Below, in pieces: positions 24,610 through 34,886 of a stretch of 64,000 bases of DNA. Position 1 is the stretch's first letter. The number at the start of each line of letters is the position of its first letter. The position numbers and the translations under genes were made by a program. The notes under the pieces are model-generated. The model did no database searches. It was not told the DNA's origin and saw only the letters and a list, made by a program, of their open reading frames with translations. Source of the stretch: Hyaloscypha bicolor E (Eukaryota; Ascomycota; Leotiomycetes; Helotiales; Hyaloscyphaceae); contig NW_020194708.1 in NCBI RefSeq assembly GCF_002865645.1, positions 62,001 through 126,000 on the forward strand, read 5' to 3'.

Positions 24610-26508
24610 TGTGTTGTGTTGAAATCTAATTATTAAGAACGCTTCAAAAGTTTTTCTATTATGGGATGGATACCAATCGAAGAAAGTTCTCAGTGGATAT
24701 GTGCCAAGATAATCTGTCGCCCCTTGTCGTTGCTACCGTTCCATGCAAGGTCTCTATCCTGAAACGATTAACTCGCCGACAGGTTCCCGAGGTGGAAAGC
24801 CCTCGAGAATAGGTACACCACACAAAATCATTGGTACTGGCCACTGACTACGGAGGTATAGCGGTTAAGTATTCGCACAGCACTAGCATAGGTACACTAC
24901 GCTTTGCTTTATCGAGTAAACAACAACAGTTTTACTCCAATCAGCGCCCAGAGCAGCTATATTGTACTGCCTAATCAAGGAAAGGAACCAAGGCACAAGG
25001 GCTCCCATGCTAGTGCTGTGCGAATACTTAACCGCTGTACCATCGTATTGACTTGGCCTTCTCCGAGAAGCTCGGTACCAACGTTTCAAGGCCTTGTATT
25101 ACTATCCAGAGAGATTCGTACGACCAGCCCAGGGGATTCAGTACGACATATAGAATTAGAGTTTATTTTGGTTTCGGTGCAACGGGCGAAGGCATCAAAT
25201 TATTTGATATATCTAGTAAGTCTCCTTATCTCCTGTTGACTTACTTACCTCCGTATCTCCTGTTACCCAAATTTATCACACTAACAAGTGCATGGTCGTC
25301 AAGTTAGTGGCGGCCGCCACCTCGTCAGCGCTAACCTAAACTCAAAAGCTGTGATCTTTTTCTCACCGCATTATTTACGGTTTCAGCTTCACCAACAATC
25401 GAGAATTTTACGAGTCTCCAAATGCGTGATTGGATCAAATTTATATCAGGCGAGTTCGTGTCCCTTCTGTCTCCGCACGTCTAGTTTGGGATTCCTACTG
25501 CCGAGAACGACCCTTATTGTTCGTAGACCATTTGTTGATATGAAGGTCATCAGCACGAGGATTATGTCACGACCGTCTCATGGAGATACAGAGCTTCACC
25601 CGTGGCTACCAATCTCTTAGGCTCCGATCAGAAATCAGAGGCAGCTCGGCGTTGGGGACCCCACATCAATTCCAATTGGCTACCGTCATTCCGCCGTCAA
25701 TTCCCCAACCATCCCTGTTTTGCCTCCATGGAATTGATTGTGTATAACAAGTGAGTAATCAAATCCAACCTGTGATGAGATAAGCTTACCATGATTAGTC
25801 TGACTATTGCCCGCATCAGGAATCTCTCATGCGTTGGTCCATTGGCTGATGTTATGAAGCTCCAGAGATTACTGAATTTGGATACAAGTGCGCCCTTGTA
25901 CCACGTTATAAGGCGGAATAGCCTGTCACATTCTGGTTCTTGCATCTTGACCAGTCGGCTATTTAATTTCTATCCGGGATGTCCAGGATGCGGGGCCATT
26001 CGGGAGTTCATACCTTTGTGCGGGTTAAATATAAGCTTACCTTCGCCTTATCTGCACCCGTCAGCGCTATGGAGTAGCCGCATACATGATCTTGCGGTGT
26101 AGAGCTTGTAAGCGGCTACCATCAAGGGTAGATGGTTAATACTATGCAAATGGGATTACTAATCTGGCCACCAGGCAGGTCAAACTTCGCTTCGCTGTGT
26201 TCGCCATGTTCGGACTTTTCTCCGCCAGTCAAAATCCTTGAAGATGTGAACTTCTACAACAAAAGTCTTTTTACGGGCAAACCAATTATCTGAGGAGGCG
26301 AAACGTGCAGTTGGGTTCTCTGTGGCAGGGGAAGTGCTCTGAATTTCATTCTCACAACGGGCCGATTGGTATTATCCAGGATTCAGATTCTCATTCGAGT
26401 ATCGTAGATCAGGACTAGGGCGACAATTTATTGTTGAGGGCTGGGCTCCTTCGAGGATACCTCTCTCGCCATAGAGAGTCTCAAATTGGGGGAGACAACT
26501 GGGCAGAG
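24610..26508. other. Long intergenic region left of the RiPP cluster
   Basis: About 1.9 kb of normal composition. Frames up to 111 codons exist on both strands but they overlap each other and show no domain, signal peptide or convincing splice sites. The region holds the inverted repeat listed at 24856-25040. The last few hundred bases are presumably the promoter of the acyltransferase gene. Confidence 0.45.
24856..25040. repeat. 34-bp inverted repeat around a 117-bp loop, MITE-like or hairpin
   Basis: The left arm (24856-24889, beginning GTATAGCGGTTAAGTATTCG) is the reverse complement of the right arm (25007-25040, ending ACTTAACCGCTGTAC) with a single mismatch. The 117 bases between them are of ordinary composition and code for nothing recognisable. 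I see no clear target-site duplication, so a MITE is possible but not shown; a long hairpin transcript or a palindromic relic are alternatives. Confidence 0.7.
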
Positions 26509-28041
26509 ATGTCATTTCTCCCTGGAAACGCGGGCCAAAGTCGCACCAAATGGCGACGACTTCTATCATTCGACTCCAGTGATGAGAAAACATGGCGGAA
26601 GACGAATGTTTCAATCGGAAAGAGATACTTGGAGATGATCTGGCCATGCCTGACAGCATTTTTCGCTGCTATTCTCCCAAGCTGGTTCTCACCAAACAAT
26701 GAGCTCCTGGAAACGAACATCCGTCAAAGCTCAGCTCTCGATGGTCTTCGAGGACTGGCTGCCCTGGCAGTAATGAACTATCATGTTCTCTATGTTTACC
26801 AAGGCTTTGTTTTCTACGGCTATGGACTTTCATCTCAAGATGCGGCTCATTGTGCTCGTCCAGAAGATGTTGGAGTGGGGCAGCACAATCTATGGTTCCA
26901 TCAACTTCCCATCTTTCGTCTCGCGTACTCAGGGACTGCTGCAGTATCGGTATTCTTTGTCATCTCAGGGTTTGTACTCTCTTACAAACCGCTTCAGTTG
27001 GCTCGCAGGAGGGAGTTATGTTCGAGTTTGATGAGTGTGGCATCTTCCACGTTCAGGAGAGGATTTCGACTGATCATCCCGCCGGCGATGGTGATGGCGT
27101 TTACGATGCTGGCGGTTTGGATTGGCCTTTTTGAGCATGGAAGACGGGCGACGAAGGATCGTAGTATTATCACGGAGTTTCCAGAGCATCACGCTGAACG
27201 GATGGAAACGTTCCTTGCGCAGATTTTGGATTGGTGCCATGCCATGGGAGGGATGATGAATACGTTTTCATGGAAGGACTTTCATCCAGTCTACGATGTT
27301 CACCTGTGGACGATCGCGACAGAACTTCGTTGCTCGCTCGCATTATTCTTGGTCCTGCCTGTTGTGGTGAGGATGCAGTCCCATTTACGGTATGGATTCG
27401 AGGTGTTCCTATTGTTAAGCGCGTATCTATGGGGACGATGGGATCTGAAGCTATTCCTTGCTGGGATGCTCATCGCCGATCTATCATTACGACCGGGAAC
27501 CCAGTCAAAATCCACTCGGAAGTCCATCCCCTCTTGGATTCAAACCATCCTCAAAACCATCCTCTTCCCCATCTCCCTCCACCTCCTCTCTGCTCCCGAC
27601 TTCTGCATCTCCCGCGCCCCAGGCTTCACCACTCTGGGGCACCTCGTTCCCTCCTTCGACACCAACCCCGTCCGCTTCTGGCCTGGTCTTGGCGCCATGC
27701 TCCTCGTTTCCCTCGTCGCCCTTTCATCCCAAACCTCCTTCCCCAACAACTTCCTCAACCAACCTCTCATCCAGTATTTCGGGAAACTCAGTTTCAGTCT
27801 GTATATTGTCCATGGACCAATTTTGCATACGCTGGGATATTGGCTGTGGCCTGCGATGTGGGAGGTCTCGGGGAGGTTTACGGTTGTAAGGTATGTGGTG
27901 GGGTTTGGGATGAGTTATGTGGTTTATGCGGTGGTGCTGGTTTGGGTGAGTGATTTGGTTTGGAGAGGTGTTGATTTGAAGGCGGTGGGGTTTGCGCGGT
28001 GGGTTGAGGGAATATGTTTCTTGGAGGAAGAGGGAGGCTAG
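26509..28041 (+). CDS. Acyltransferase-3 family membrane protein
   Basis: Single exon of 510 residues from the ATG at 26509. The family's opening motif LDGLRGLAAL lies at residues 77-86 and is followed by the conserved YH (91-92). FFVISGFVLS (149-158) and LWTIATELRCSLALF (266-280) are further hallmarks of the acyltransferase_3 (OafA/NodX-like) domain, with about ten hydrophobic segments spread to the C terminus. Such enzymes move acyl groups across or at a membrane onto sugars, lipids or small molecules; in fungi several acylate secondary metabolites. The residues N-terminal to the domain are basic and probably cytosolic. The gene is convergent with the first UstYa-type gene (28271-29321), only 229 bases away. 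That placement makes a tailoring role in the cluster plausible but unproven. Confidence 0.85.
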   Translation: MSFLPGNAGQSRTKWRRLLSFDSSDEKTWRKTNVSIGKRYLEMIWPCLTAFFAAILPSWFSPNNELLETNIRQSSALDGLRGLAALAVMNYHVLYVYQGFVFYGYGLSSQDAAHCARPEDVGVGQHNLWFHQLPIFRLAYSGTAAVSVFFVISGFVLSYKPLQLARRRELCSSLMSVASSTFRRGFRLIIPPAMVMAFTMLAVWIGLFEHGRRATKDRSIITEFPEHHAERMETFLAQILDWCHAMGGMMNTFSWKDFHPVYDVHLWTIATELRCSLALFLVLPVVVRMQSHLRYGFEVFLLLSAYLWGRWDLKLFLAGMLIADLSLRPGTQSKSTRKSIPSWIQTILKTILFPISLHLLSAPDFCISRAPGFTTLGHLVPSFDTNPVRFWPGLGAMLLVSLVALSSQTSFPNNFLNQPLIQYFGKLSFSLYIVHGPILHTLGYWLWPAMWEVSGRFTVVRYVVGFGMSYVVYAVVLVWVSDLVWRGVDLKAVGFARWVEGICFLEEEGG

Positions 28042-28270
28042 GTCACTCAGGTCTATAATAGAGCACCAAAAACTACGGTTGAAATAAGGCGTCCGCCACT
28101 ACCGCTGCGGCTGATACTGCCAGTTGGGGGCCAAGTTTGGACTCCATTTCTGTGTGCACACTTTCGACCAAGATCTTTCGAAATCGAACGCAATTGAAGC
28201 AAGCTATCTTTTAGTTTCATTTCATTGTTTCAAAATCCCACAAACTCCCTCTCCCGTCCTTTCTTTCTCA

Positions 28271-29321
28271 TCAAATAGCATTACACTCCCCCTCCCCCTC
28301 ATGCAACGCATGGTTCCTCCCCTTCTCTATCCTCAACTCCCCATTCTTTCCCTCCACAACCCGCCGACTAGGATGCCACTCCCTAGTCCCTAACGCCCTC
28401 TCCTTCGCCCACTCCAGAATCTTAGTGTAGTTTCTACAAGTGTGCATGTTATTCACCATTGGGCGCGTTCCTTGAACCACGTCACTCCATTGGTAAGGAA
28501 CCATGGAAATGTCGGCCGAACACATGAGTGCTTGCCTCACCTGATCTAGACAATGATCTACTCCATTTTATTAATTTTCTCCTATTTCTCTCCTTTCCAT
28601 TCTCTGTTTTCTTCTTGAGTGTTTTTGGTATGGGGATGGGTATTGGGGGAGGGAACAAACCAACATGCACCCATTTACACTCGTCAACCGTCCCATTCTG
28701 GAAATAAAAATGCTTATCATATCTATTTCTGTACAAGGCCATTCGCACCACATCTAGACAATGCATTTGGTGGAAGACGTCGACGGTTGCTTGGTACTCG
28801 TTTTCTCGGCCCGGGACGGGGATTCGGGTTGTGGTATCGGGGAGGAGCGAGGCTTGGGAGGGGGTTAGGGATGAGAGTATCCCGGGAGCGTAGGCGGAGA
28901 GCCAGGTGCGGTCGATTTCGTCCGTGGGCCAGCCTTGAAAGGGCGTTTTGTCTGCACCACGGGAACGGTTGAAGCGGTGGGGGATGTATTCGACGAGATC
29001 ATTTAGTGGTGCTTTTTTTTGATCAGGATTCTTCATTTGTCAAACTCTCAGGAAAAGGTTTTAGGAGGTCATACAATAAAGAGTCAAGCTTGGATCATGT
29101 TTGGCTTGATTTGCTCTGATGAGAAGAAATATGAGGCCGAGGGAGAAAATGAATTGGAAGACGCAGAAAATGACCAGCAAAGAGCGATATCGATTGGCGA
29201 CTTTTTCCTTATGGCCATCATGTCGAAGGCGTTTGAGATCTTCAACACTACCCTCCTCTTGCTTCAAGAGATGATCTAGGTCTTCGAGTGTGGTGTCTGA
29301 GGATATTGATGAGCGGCCCAT
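28271..29321 (-). CDS. UstYa/DUF3328-family oxidase, copy 1, three exons
   Basis: Exons (minus): 29321-29075, 29011-28661, 28557-28271, giving 294 residues. The N terminus is a short charged cytosolic tail, then one transmembrane segment (about residues 47-68), the usual type II layout of the family. Splicing intron 1 (donor GTATGA, acceptor AAAAG) restores the conserved YSP...VEY block, and intron 2 joins CATGTTG to ATCATTG to complete the second motif. Both copper/heme-type motifs are intact: HQMHC in exon 2 and HVDHC across the exon 2/3 join, followed by MHTCRNY. In ustiloxin, phomopsin and asperipin pathways UstYa-type proteins carry out the oxidative ring closure of the peptide. A TGACCTTGCAT element stands about 495 bases upstream. 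Confidence 0.88.
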
Positions 29322-30235
29322 TTTGGTGTTGAGAGACTCAAAACAGGAAATTGGAACACTTGAGTGGTGATTCCCGCCTCAAAATTGTCCACAGAGCTTC
29401 TACCCCATGCAACAAAGTCAAGAATCAGAACTCGTCTCCTACATCCTCGCCCCTACGCGGGGTAACGAAAAACTTTACTAATAAACCCCTTGACAATCGA
29501 CAACCTCCTAAACGATTACCGCACATACCCATTATCTGACAATCCTCAAGATCACCATGCATAATCTCACCCCTACCCTTCCCTGAAAATTAAACATGCC
29601 ACTATCCTAGCAGCTCGTAGCTGACACGAGAGCACACGAGAGCACCTGCAGAAAGGCGGAAAACCTAAAAAATGCTGAAAAATGGAGGCTAGGTACCCTG
29701 CCTTTAGTGGCTAACGGTACGCACATTAGCGCTTATTTGGCCCCGGCAGTTAGATTTACCACTATGACTCCCTGTAAAAACAGCGAAGAGATTCCCTAAC
29801 TCCGAACTGGGATGTTGACCTTGCATATGCGGTGATCCAGCTATTTCGTGAAAGTGTTGATCGTAGGATTGTGGGTTGCGACTTTGAACCGTCTGAGGTG
29901 AGGTTTCTCAGCGAGCCATCTTTGGCGGGCGTGGCGTTAAGCTTTCAGCGAAAAAGATCGCCACCAATTCGTATGAGGTTTGTTGCGCGGACAATACCCA
30001 TTTATCTTGTGTAAATACCTAAAGGCCGGTCATAGTGGTCAGAGATCCAGATGCCCCGAACTTTTGCTGGGAAACTCCAAGTCACGAGGTGACTCCGATA
30101 TCGAGATGGCTCACGTGAGGTCCAAGTTTGAAAGAAGGATGGATCTTGAGTCACTTGATGCATTTGAAGGATTTGGATGACCTCCGTCTAAATGTGCTGC
30201 GAAATCTGTTTTAAGATGTTCTAATAAGTCGTTAT
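29322..30235. other. Intergenic region, promoter of UstYa-type copy 1
   Basis: About 0.9 kb between two minus-strand UstYa-type genes. It holds one exact TGACCTTGCAT at 29816-29826. Short frames such as 29832-30014 show no domain and are treated as noise. Confidence 0.5.
29816..29826 (+). promoter_or_regulatory. TGACNTTGCAT element (TGACCTTGCAT)
   Basis: Exact copy of an 11-base word found six times in this window, every time in a promoter of the RiPP cluster. It lies about 495 bases upstream of the start of UstYa-type copy 1. Confidence 0.5.
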
Positions 30236-31313
30236 TCAAGGAAAACCATCCATTTCAACAACCCCTTCCGGCTTAGAAGGCATCTTCTTAACCTCATGCT
30301 CCCTAGCCCAATCCTCCATCTCCTGCCACGGTCTACACTGCCTCTCAACATTGAAATTCGCAACCGGGCCTCTCTTATGCTTTACCCAGTTATAAGTGAT
30401 AACTGATGTATCTCGATCACTTCACCCATTCATCGTCAGTATCATATTCCAGTCATTTCGAAATTCGCTCCACAAACTTGAAGTGAGATGAATGACGACT
30501 TACCATTCAATCTTCTGCCTCAAAATATCAACACAGTGATCCACCATCTCATGCCATCTCCCTGGATTCCTTTCCAATTCGCCCTTCTCTTCCTCGTAAT
30601 ACTCCAAATTTGTAGCTTTGAAGAGATTATAAAGACAATGCATCTGATGCATGGCGGCGAATGTGCCGATGTAGTGAGGCTCTTCTGAACCAGGATGGAG
30701 CTGGACGCCGCTTTCTTGGTGTTGGGGGTTTGTTTCGTGGTATTGCTTTGCAGTGATGGAGAATGCCGTTACTGATGAATTTTAGTGAGTTTGGGGAAAG
30801 ATGAAAAGGGGGTGAGATGATTTACTTGGCCAATAATCTGCCCATAGAAGTTCGAGTTCATGATTTGGGGGACGCTTGTACGGAGATATTCCAGTTGCGG
30901 ACCCATTGAATCGCTCTGTATTGAACGTCTTGAATCCGTTCTGTGGGCTAAGAAGTTCTTGCGCTATTTTCATCCTCAGATATCATTCCTACAATATGTT
31001 GAGGATGCTTACATGGAGGGAAAATCAAATGTGGTTGTTCCAGAGCACTTTCGTGGGAATGTGTATCTTGTGTACTGCAGGATGAAAGTGTACTGATTCC
31101 GAATCGCCGACATGAATCAGAGCTCACGGGCGTGGCCAAATAGGTTGCTCCGATGAACATGCCGACCAGGCAGGTAAAAGTTGCGGTCGTGACAAGGAGG
31201 AAAATAGGTAGTTTGAAAGTTCGGTAGGCATGTTTCCTATAGCCGTCTGCTGTTTCTTTAGACCATTCTTCTTCAGATGAAGGGCGGACTAGGGAGAGTG
31301 TGAGGCGTGACAT
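30236..31313 (-). CDS. UstYa/DUF3328-family protein, copy 2, four exons
   Basis: Exons (minus): 31313-31013, 30963-30826, 30771-30504, 30419-30236, giving 296 residues. One transmembrane segment lies at about residues 35-58. Splicing restores the family blocks in order: SPQNGFKTFNTERFNGS, then YKRPPNHELELLWADYW, then the first motif HQMHC and the second region. Donors are GTAAGC, GTAAAT and GTAAGT, and each join keeps the frame. The second HxxHC motif reads MVDHC, so its first histidine is replaced by methionine, and the usual HTCRNF near the C terminus reads RQCRPW. The enzyme may therefore have altered activity. It is followed on the same strand by copy 1 and preceded by copy 3, a run of three minus-strand UstYa-type genes. 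Confidence 0.85.
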
Positions 31314-31669
31314 TTTGAAATTGGTGGATGAATGAAGTTGAGAGGATGGTCGTCCTGGGAAGTCGTTGATATGCTGGGCTTACTGGGGTGAGGCGAGCGG
31401 ACTTTTTCAGCGATTGGGCGGGGTATCCATAGCAAATTGCGGGGGCAAGTCCCTGGAGCACAATGGGAACCACGCTGTATTTTTTTAGCGATTGGAGCCT
31501 GGAAATTTTCAGCCAAATCCAGCAATTCTTCCCCGAGTTGATCATTTCACCACATTTTATATGTCATGAAATACCAGAAGAAATTATATTTGATTGTGTC
31601 TATCCGAGCATCTTGATGAGCGCGATTATTGCGTCTTAATCCTACCAGCAACGCCGATTTCTCTCCCCT

Positions 31670-32436
31670 TCAAACCCTCACAGAATTCACCCCCGCCCAC
31701 TCCCTCAACTCCTCAAAATTCCTACAGTAATGCAAAGTATCAAAATCGGGTCCCTCTCCAGACGGCCGCTTTGGATTCAACTTAATCAGATACGGAGTTG
31801 CATCCGCCGCACACATCAAGGTGTGCCTCAAATGCTGCACACACTTATCGACTCTCCTCATAATCTGCATTTCCGATCCCTGAAATTCGGGAAGGGAAGC
31901 GTAGCCGTGCTCGCTTCTGTACGTGTGTCTGCGAAGGAGGGAAAGACAGTCGATCTGCCGGAATACTGAGAGGTGTCCTTGGACTCCGTTTGAGTGTGAG
32001 GGAGAGGTAAGGGCCCAATCTCTTTCTATGGGTTGTTGAAGTTCTGGAAGTTTGGAAGCTGGGATCTCCAGCGGGGTTTCTGCTTAGGTTAGTATTCTGT
32101 TGTTCTCTTGGGTTTGAAAAATTGCATACCTTGGCGTAGATTATCCCACGCAGCTTCTGTTTCAACTAAAGGTGGACCTTTGTAATTTGTCTTCCTGGCG
32201 AAGCCATTCTGGAAAGTCTCCCAGTGGTATCTGACAGAATCAAGAGCTGGTGACCAGGAATTCATGCTCTGCAGACATTGGTGGTCCGTAGGCTGAAGCT
32301 TAAGGGAATTGGTCACCAAGAAAAGTGATAAAATGGAGAAGAAGAGAGTCGCAAGAAGTTGCACTCTTGAAGCTGTTTTGGACTCCATTCCAATGATCTT
32401 TGAGAACAATTTTCGAGAGTTCGTGGGTCGTTCCAT
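31670..32436 (-). CDS. UstYa/DUF3328-family protein, copy 3, both catalytic motifs degenerate
   Basis: Exons (minus): 32436-32130 and 32079-31670, giving 238 residues; the one intron has donor GTATGC, branch TACTAACC and acceptor GCAG. The ATG at 32436 (MERPTNSRK) is preferred over upstream in-frame codons. A transmembrane segment lies at about residues 25-43. The fold-defining blocks are well kept (WSPALDSVRYHWETFQNGF, YKGPPLVETEAAWDNL), and the C terminus has HYCRNFEELREW. However the first HxxHC motif reads RQIDC and the second RVDKC, so all four motif histidines but neither cysteine are lost. The frame is open and the splice signals are strong, so this is not an obvious pseudogene. It could be a non-catalytic partner, since UstYa-type proteins often work in pairs (inference). 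Confidence 0.85.
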
Positions 32437-33199
32437 GGTTGTGTTGAGAAGGATATGGTTTTTGGTGCGCAGAGGTATTCTGACGTTAGATGCAAGCAAG
32501 AGAGACAATGGAAGATTTCCGTCACGAGACAAGCAGACACAATCACCTGGGCCCAGCCCAGTAATTCACCCCTCTCCACCGTTTCCGCTCTTTGGCGTGG
32601 TATGAAGCGCGGCTTACTTTGCCCTAAAGAGTACAGTACATTTCCTATCTTCAGCTACCCCGCTTCACGATAAGAAATCGTTCAAATTGGAAAAGTACCG
32701 TACTCGTAAATCGGCCCGAGGACACAATTGTTTACTATGCTGAAACTTTGAAGAAACTGCACGGTAACGCAAATGGTTACATGGGTTGTGATTTTCTTTC
32801 TGAAGACTTACGGGAGGCGTTCAGGGGGCAGTCAGGCATATGCGCTATAGATGTGCCCCTGTAGCTATTATTCGCGGCTTCTACAGGGGCCATGGATAGT
32901 GCATCCGGCAATAACACCCCTGAAATGCCACTATCTTTGTACGGCTGTCATGCACTGTCAGCAGTTGGAATAAGAGCTTAATGTTTAATCGAACGGTAAA
33001 AGCCATGCGGGGTTCATGTCACGCCAATCTGAGGATCACATAAGCTTTTCTCGTATCAATGACCGCGTACTTGCCACTGATTTGTTACACTAGACAGTAA
33101 CCTCAAAAGCAAATGATTACTAACGAGTCGAGGAAGAGTAGACTCCCAGAGATCTGAATCAAACAGTTCTGACTACCAATTGAGAACCTGAAGTTCAAT
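32437..33199. promoter_or_regulatory. Divergent promoter region of UstYa-type copies 3 and 4
   Basis: 763 bases between two divergently transcribed UstYa-type genes. The minus strand carries a one-mismatch relative of the cluster element at 32950-32960 (plus strand ATGCACTGTCA, within the dyad CTGTCATGCACTGTCAG). No credible gene is present. Confidence 0.4.
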
Positions 33200-34214
33200 A
33201 TGGCTTCATCAAAGTGGCCCAAGTGGCTTCGGAATAGTTTTAAATTTCAAAGAACTGAGAAAGCGGAATACGCATCTCTGCCGACCGCTTCTGATCAAGA
33301 GGAATACACCGATCGCTCCAGTTCCAGCTCATCCTTACCATTATATTCACCTGAAAAGGAGTCCTCAGAACAGAGACCCTCCAACTTTGCAAAATGGCTC
33401 CTTCTGGCTTCTCTTATTGCCACAACCTTGTCTTTCTTGTTCTTTCTACGGAAGCGGCAGAGGGTGGTAACAGATATGGCATGCGTTGAGAATATGTCTG
33501 CGTACTGTAAGATATTTCCGAAGGCATTCAATCACAAGCACATTCTCTGACTTTTGTATTCCACAGCGCCTCTTCGAGAAGCGATCGAGTACGAATGGGT
33601 TCAGTTCCCGGACGACTTCGTCCCAGATCAATACAGCGGTTACCCGACTCAGGAAAGTGAAGACGAGTGGGCTAAACTTTGGGATTGTGAGTTCTTCCTA
33701 CTTCCAATGATTACTCCAGTAGCTAATTTGACTTCGCAGATGGAGCTTTCAATGTGCCAATTGAGCAATTGCCGGCTTTGAACAAGTCTTCGTTAAATGG
33801 GGATTTTCGGCGAATTCCGGAAGCTGGTGGTGGAGGTGTTGGCGGTCTTCTTGAAGGTCAGTTATCAAATGCTCGATCGTCGAATTAGACAGACTCTAAT
33901 ACTTAAATACAGGCTCTCACCAAATCCATTGCCTGAATCTGGTTCGCCAATACATATACCGCGACCACTGGGATTACTCGCACATTCCATCATTTGGTGG
34001 CGGAGAGAAAATCAGACGACATCATGTTGATCACTGCATCTCCACGTTGCTAATGAATATTATGTGCATAAGTGATGTCACTTTATACCTGGTTGAGAAA
34101 GACCCATCTGCTGATTTTGGTGTGGTTGAGAGGAATACGCCGAGGAAGTGTAGGAAGTTTGAGAATTTGGTGGAGTGGGTTCATGAGCATCAGTTGTTTG
34201 ATACTCCTGGGTAG
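33200..34214 (+). CDS. UstYa/DUF3328-family oxidase, copy 4, four exons
   Basis: Exons: 33200-33506, 33567-33686, 33740-33856, 33913-34214, giving 281 residues. The cytosolic tail is Ser-rich with SSSLPLYSP, very like SDSLPLYEP in copy 5, and is followed by a transmembrane segment at about residues 65-83. Intron 1 (GTAAGA...ACAG) restores AYSPLREAIEYEWVQF; the following block QYSGYPTQESEDEWAKLWD matches the family. The third intron brings in SHQIHCLNLVRQYIYRDHW, and the last exon contains HHVDHCISTLL and RKCRKFENLVEW. Both HxxHC motifs (HQIHC, HVDHC) are complete. The gene points toward the precursor gene, which is on the opposite strand 672 bases away. Confidence 0.88.
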
Positions 34215-34886
34215 ATTTTACCTTAGAATTAATACAAATAAAGTTAGCACATTTCTTCCAATTTAAAATTTAAGAATAAATTTCAAGCTCCGCTCCCTTC
34301 CGTACTTGAATACAAGATTTTTTGGGCTACTGTGACTCCATGAGGAGCCTTTTATCTACACTTCTTCCTTAAACATTTGACTCTAAAAATGAGTCCCAAC
34401 GTATGTTGCTCTCACATTTCAAAACAAAGAGAAAGATGTCTTCCTTGTAGAGTCATTAATTATTGACTTCTTCAATAAAATCGAGTAACATTCAATTAAG
34501 CCAATGGATATTAAAATCTTCTCTATAGTCGATGAAGGAACTTAATACTTCAGACGTGCAAGATTCTCGCTTTGCCAAATTTGTTCACTTAAGAAGGGCG
34601 AATTTTAAGAAAATCCTTCTTTTGCATTCAGACTATATCACATACAGCTGATGTGCTTCTACTCTATGCAAACTCAACCATCCCTCCCATCTCAAACCAG
34701 CTTACGACCCCGCCAATCGTCCACCCATCCACAGAGTAAGAGAATCAAGAGAACCAATTACAGGAAAGAACCCCGCACCATCAATCCTCCGTCATTCACT
34801 GAAGCCTTGAGTATTAGTCCATATCTCAGAAATGTTTTGACAAGGGGAAATACCTAGAGATCAGAGGGCGGCATCGAAGAAGAAAT
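34215..34886. other. Convergent intergenic region between UstYa-type copy 4 and the precursor
   Basis: 672 bases lying at the 3' ends of two genes. It is AT-rich at first and then ordinary. A 68-codon frame at 34651-34857 has no recognisable feature and is treated as noise. Confidence 0.5.

Noticed and set aside
27231..27953. Long plus-strand frame of 240 codons overlapping the acyltransferase gene
   Set aside because: Shifted shadow of the acyltransferase frame, rich in Pro/Ser/His runs typical of such shadows, with no domain.
28619..28972. Plus-strand frame over UstYa-type copy 1
   Set aside because: Antisense shadow of exon 2, which carries the family motifs on the minus strand.
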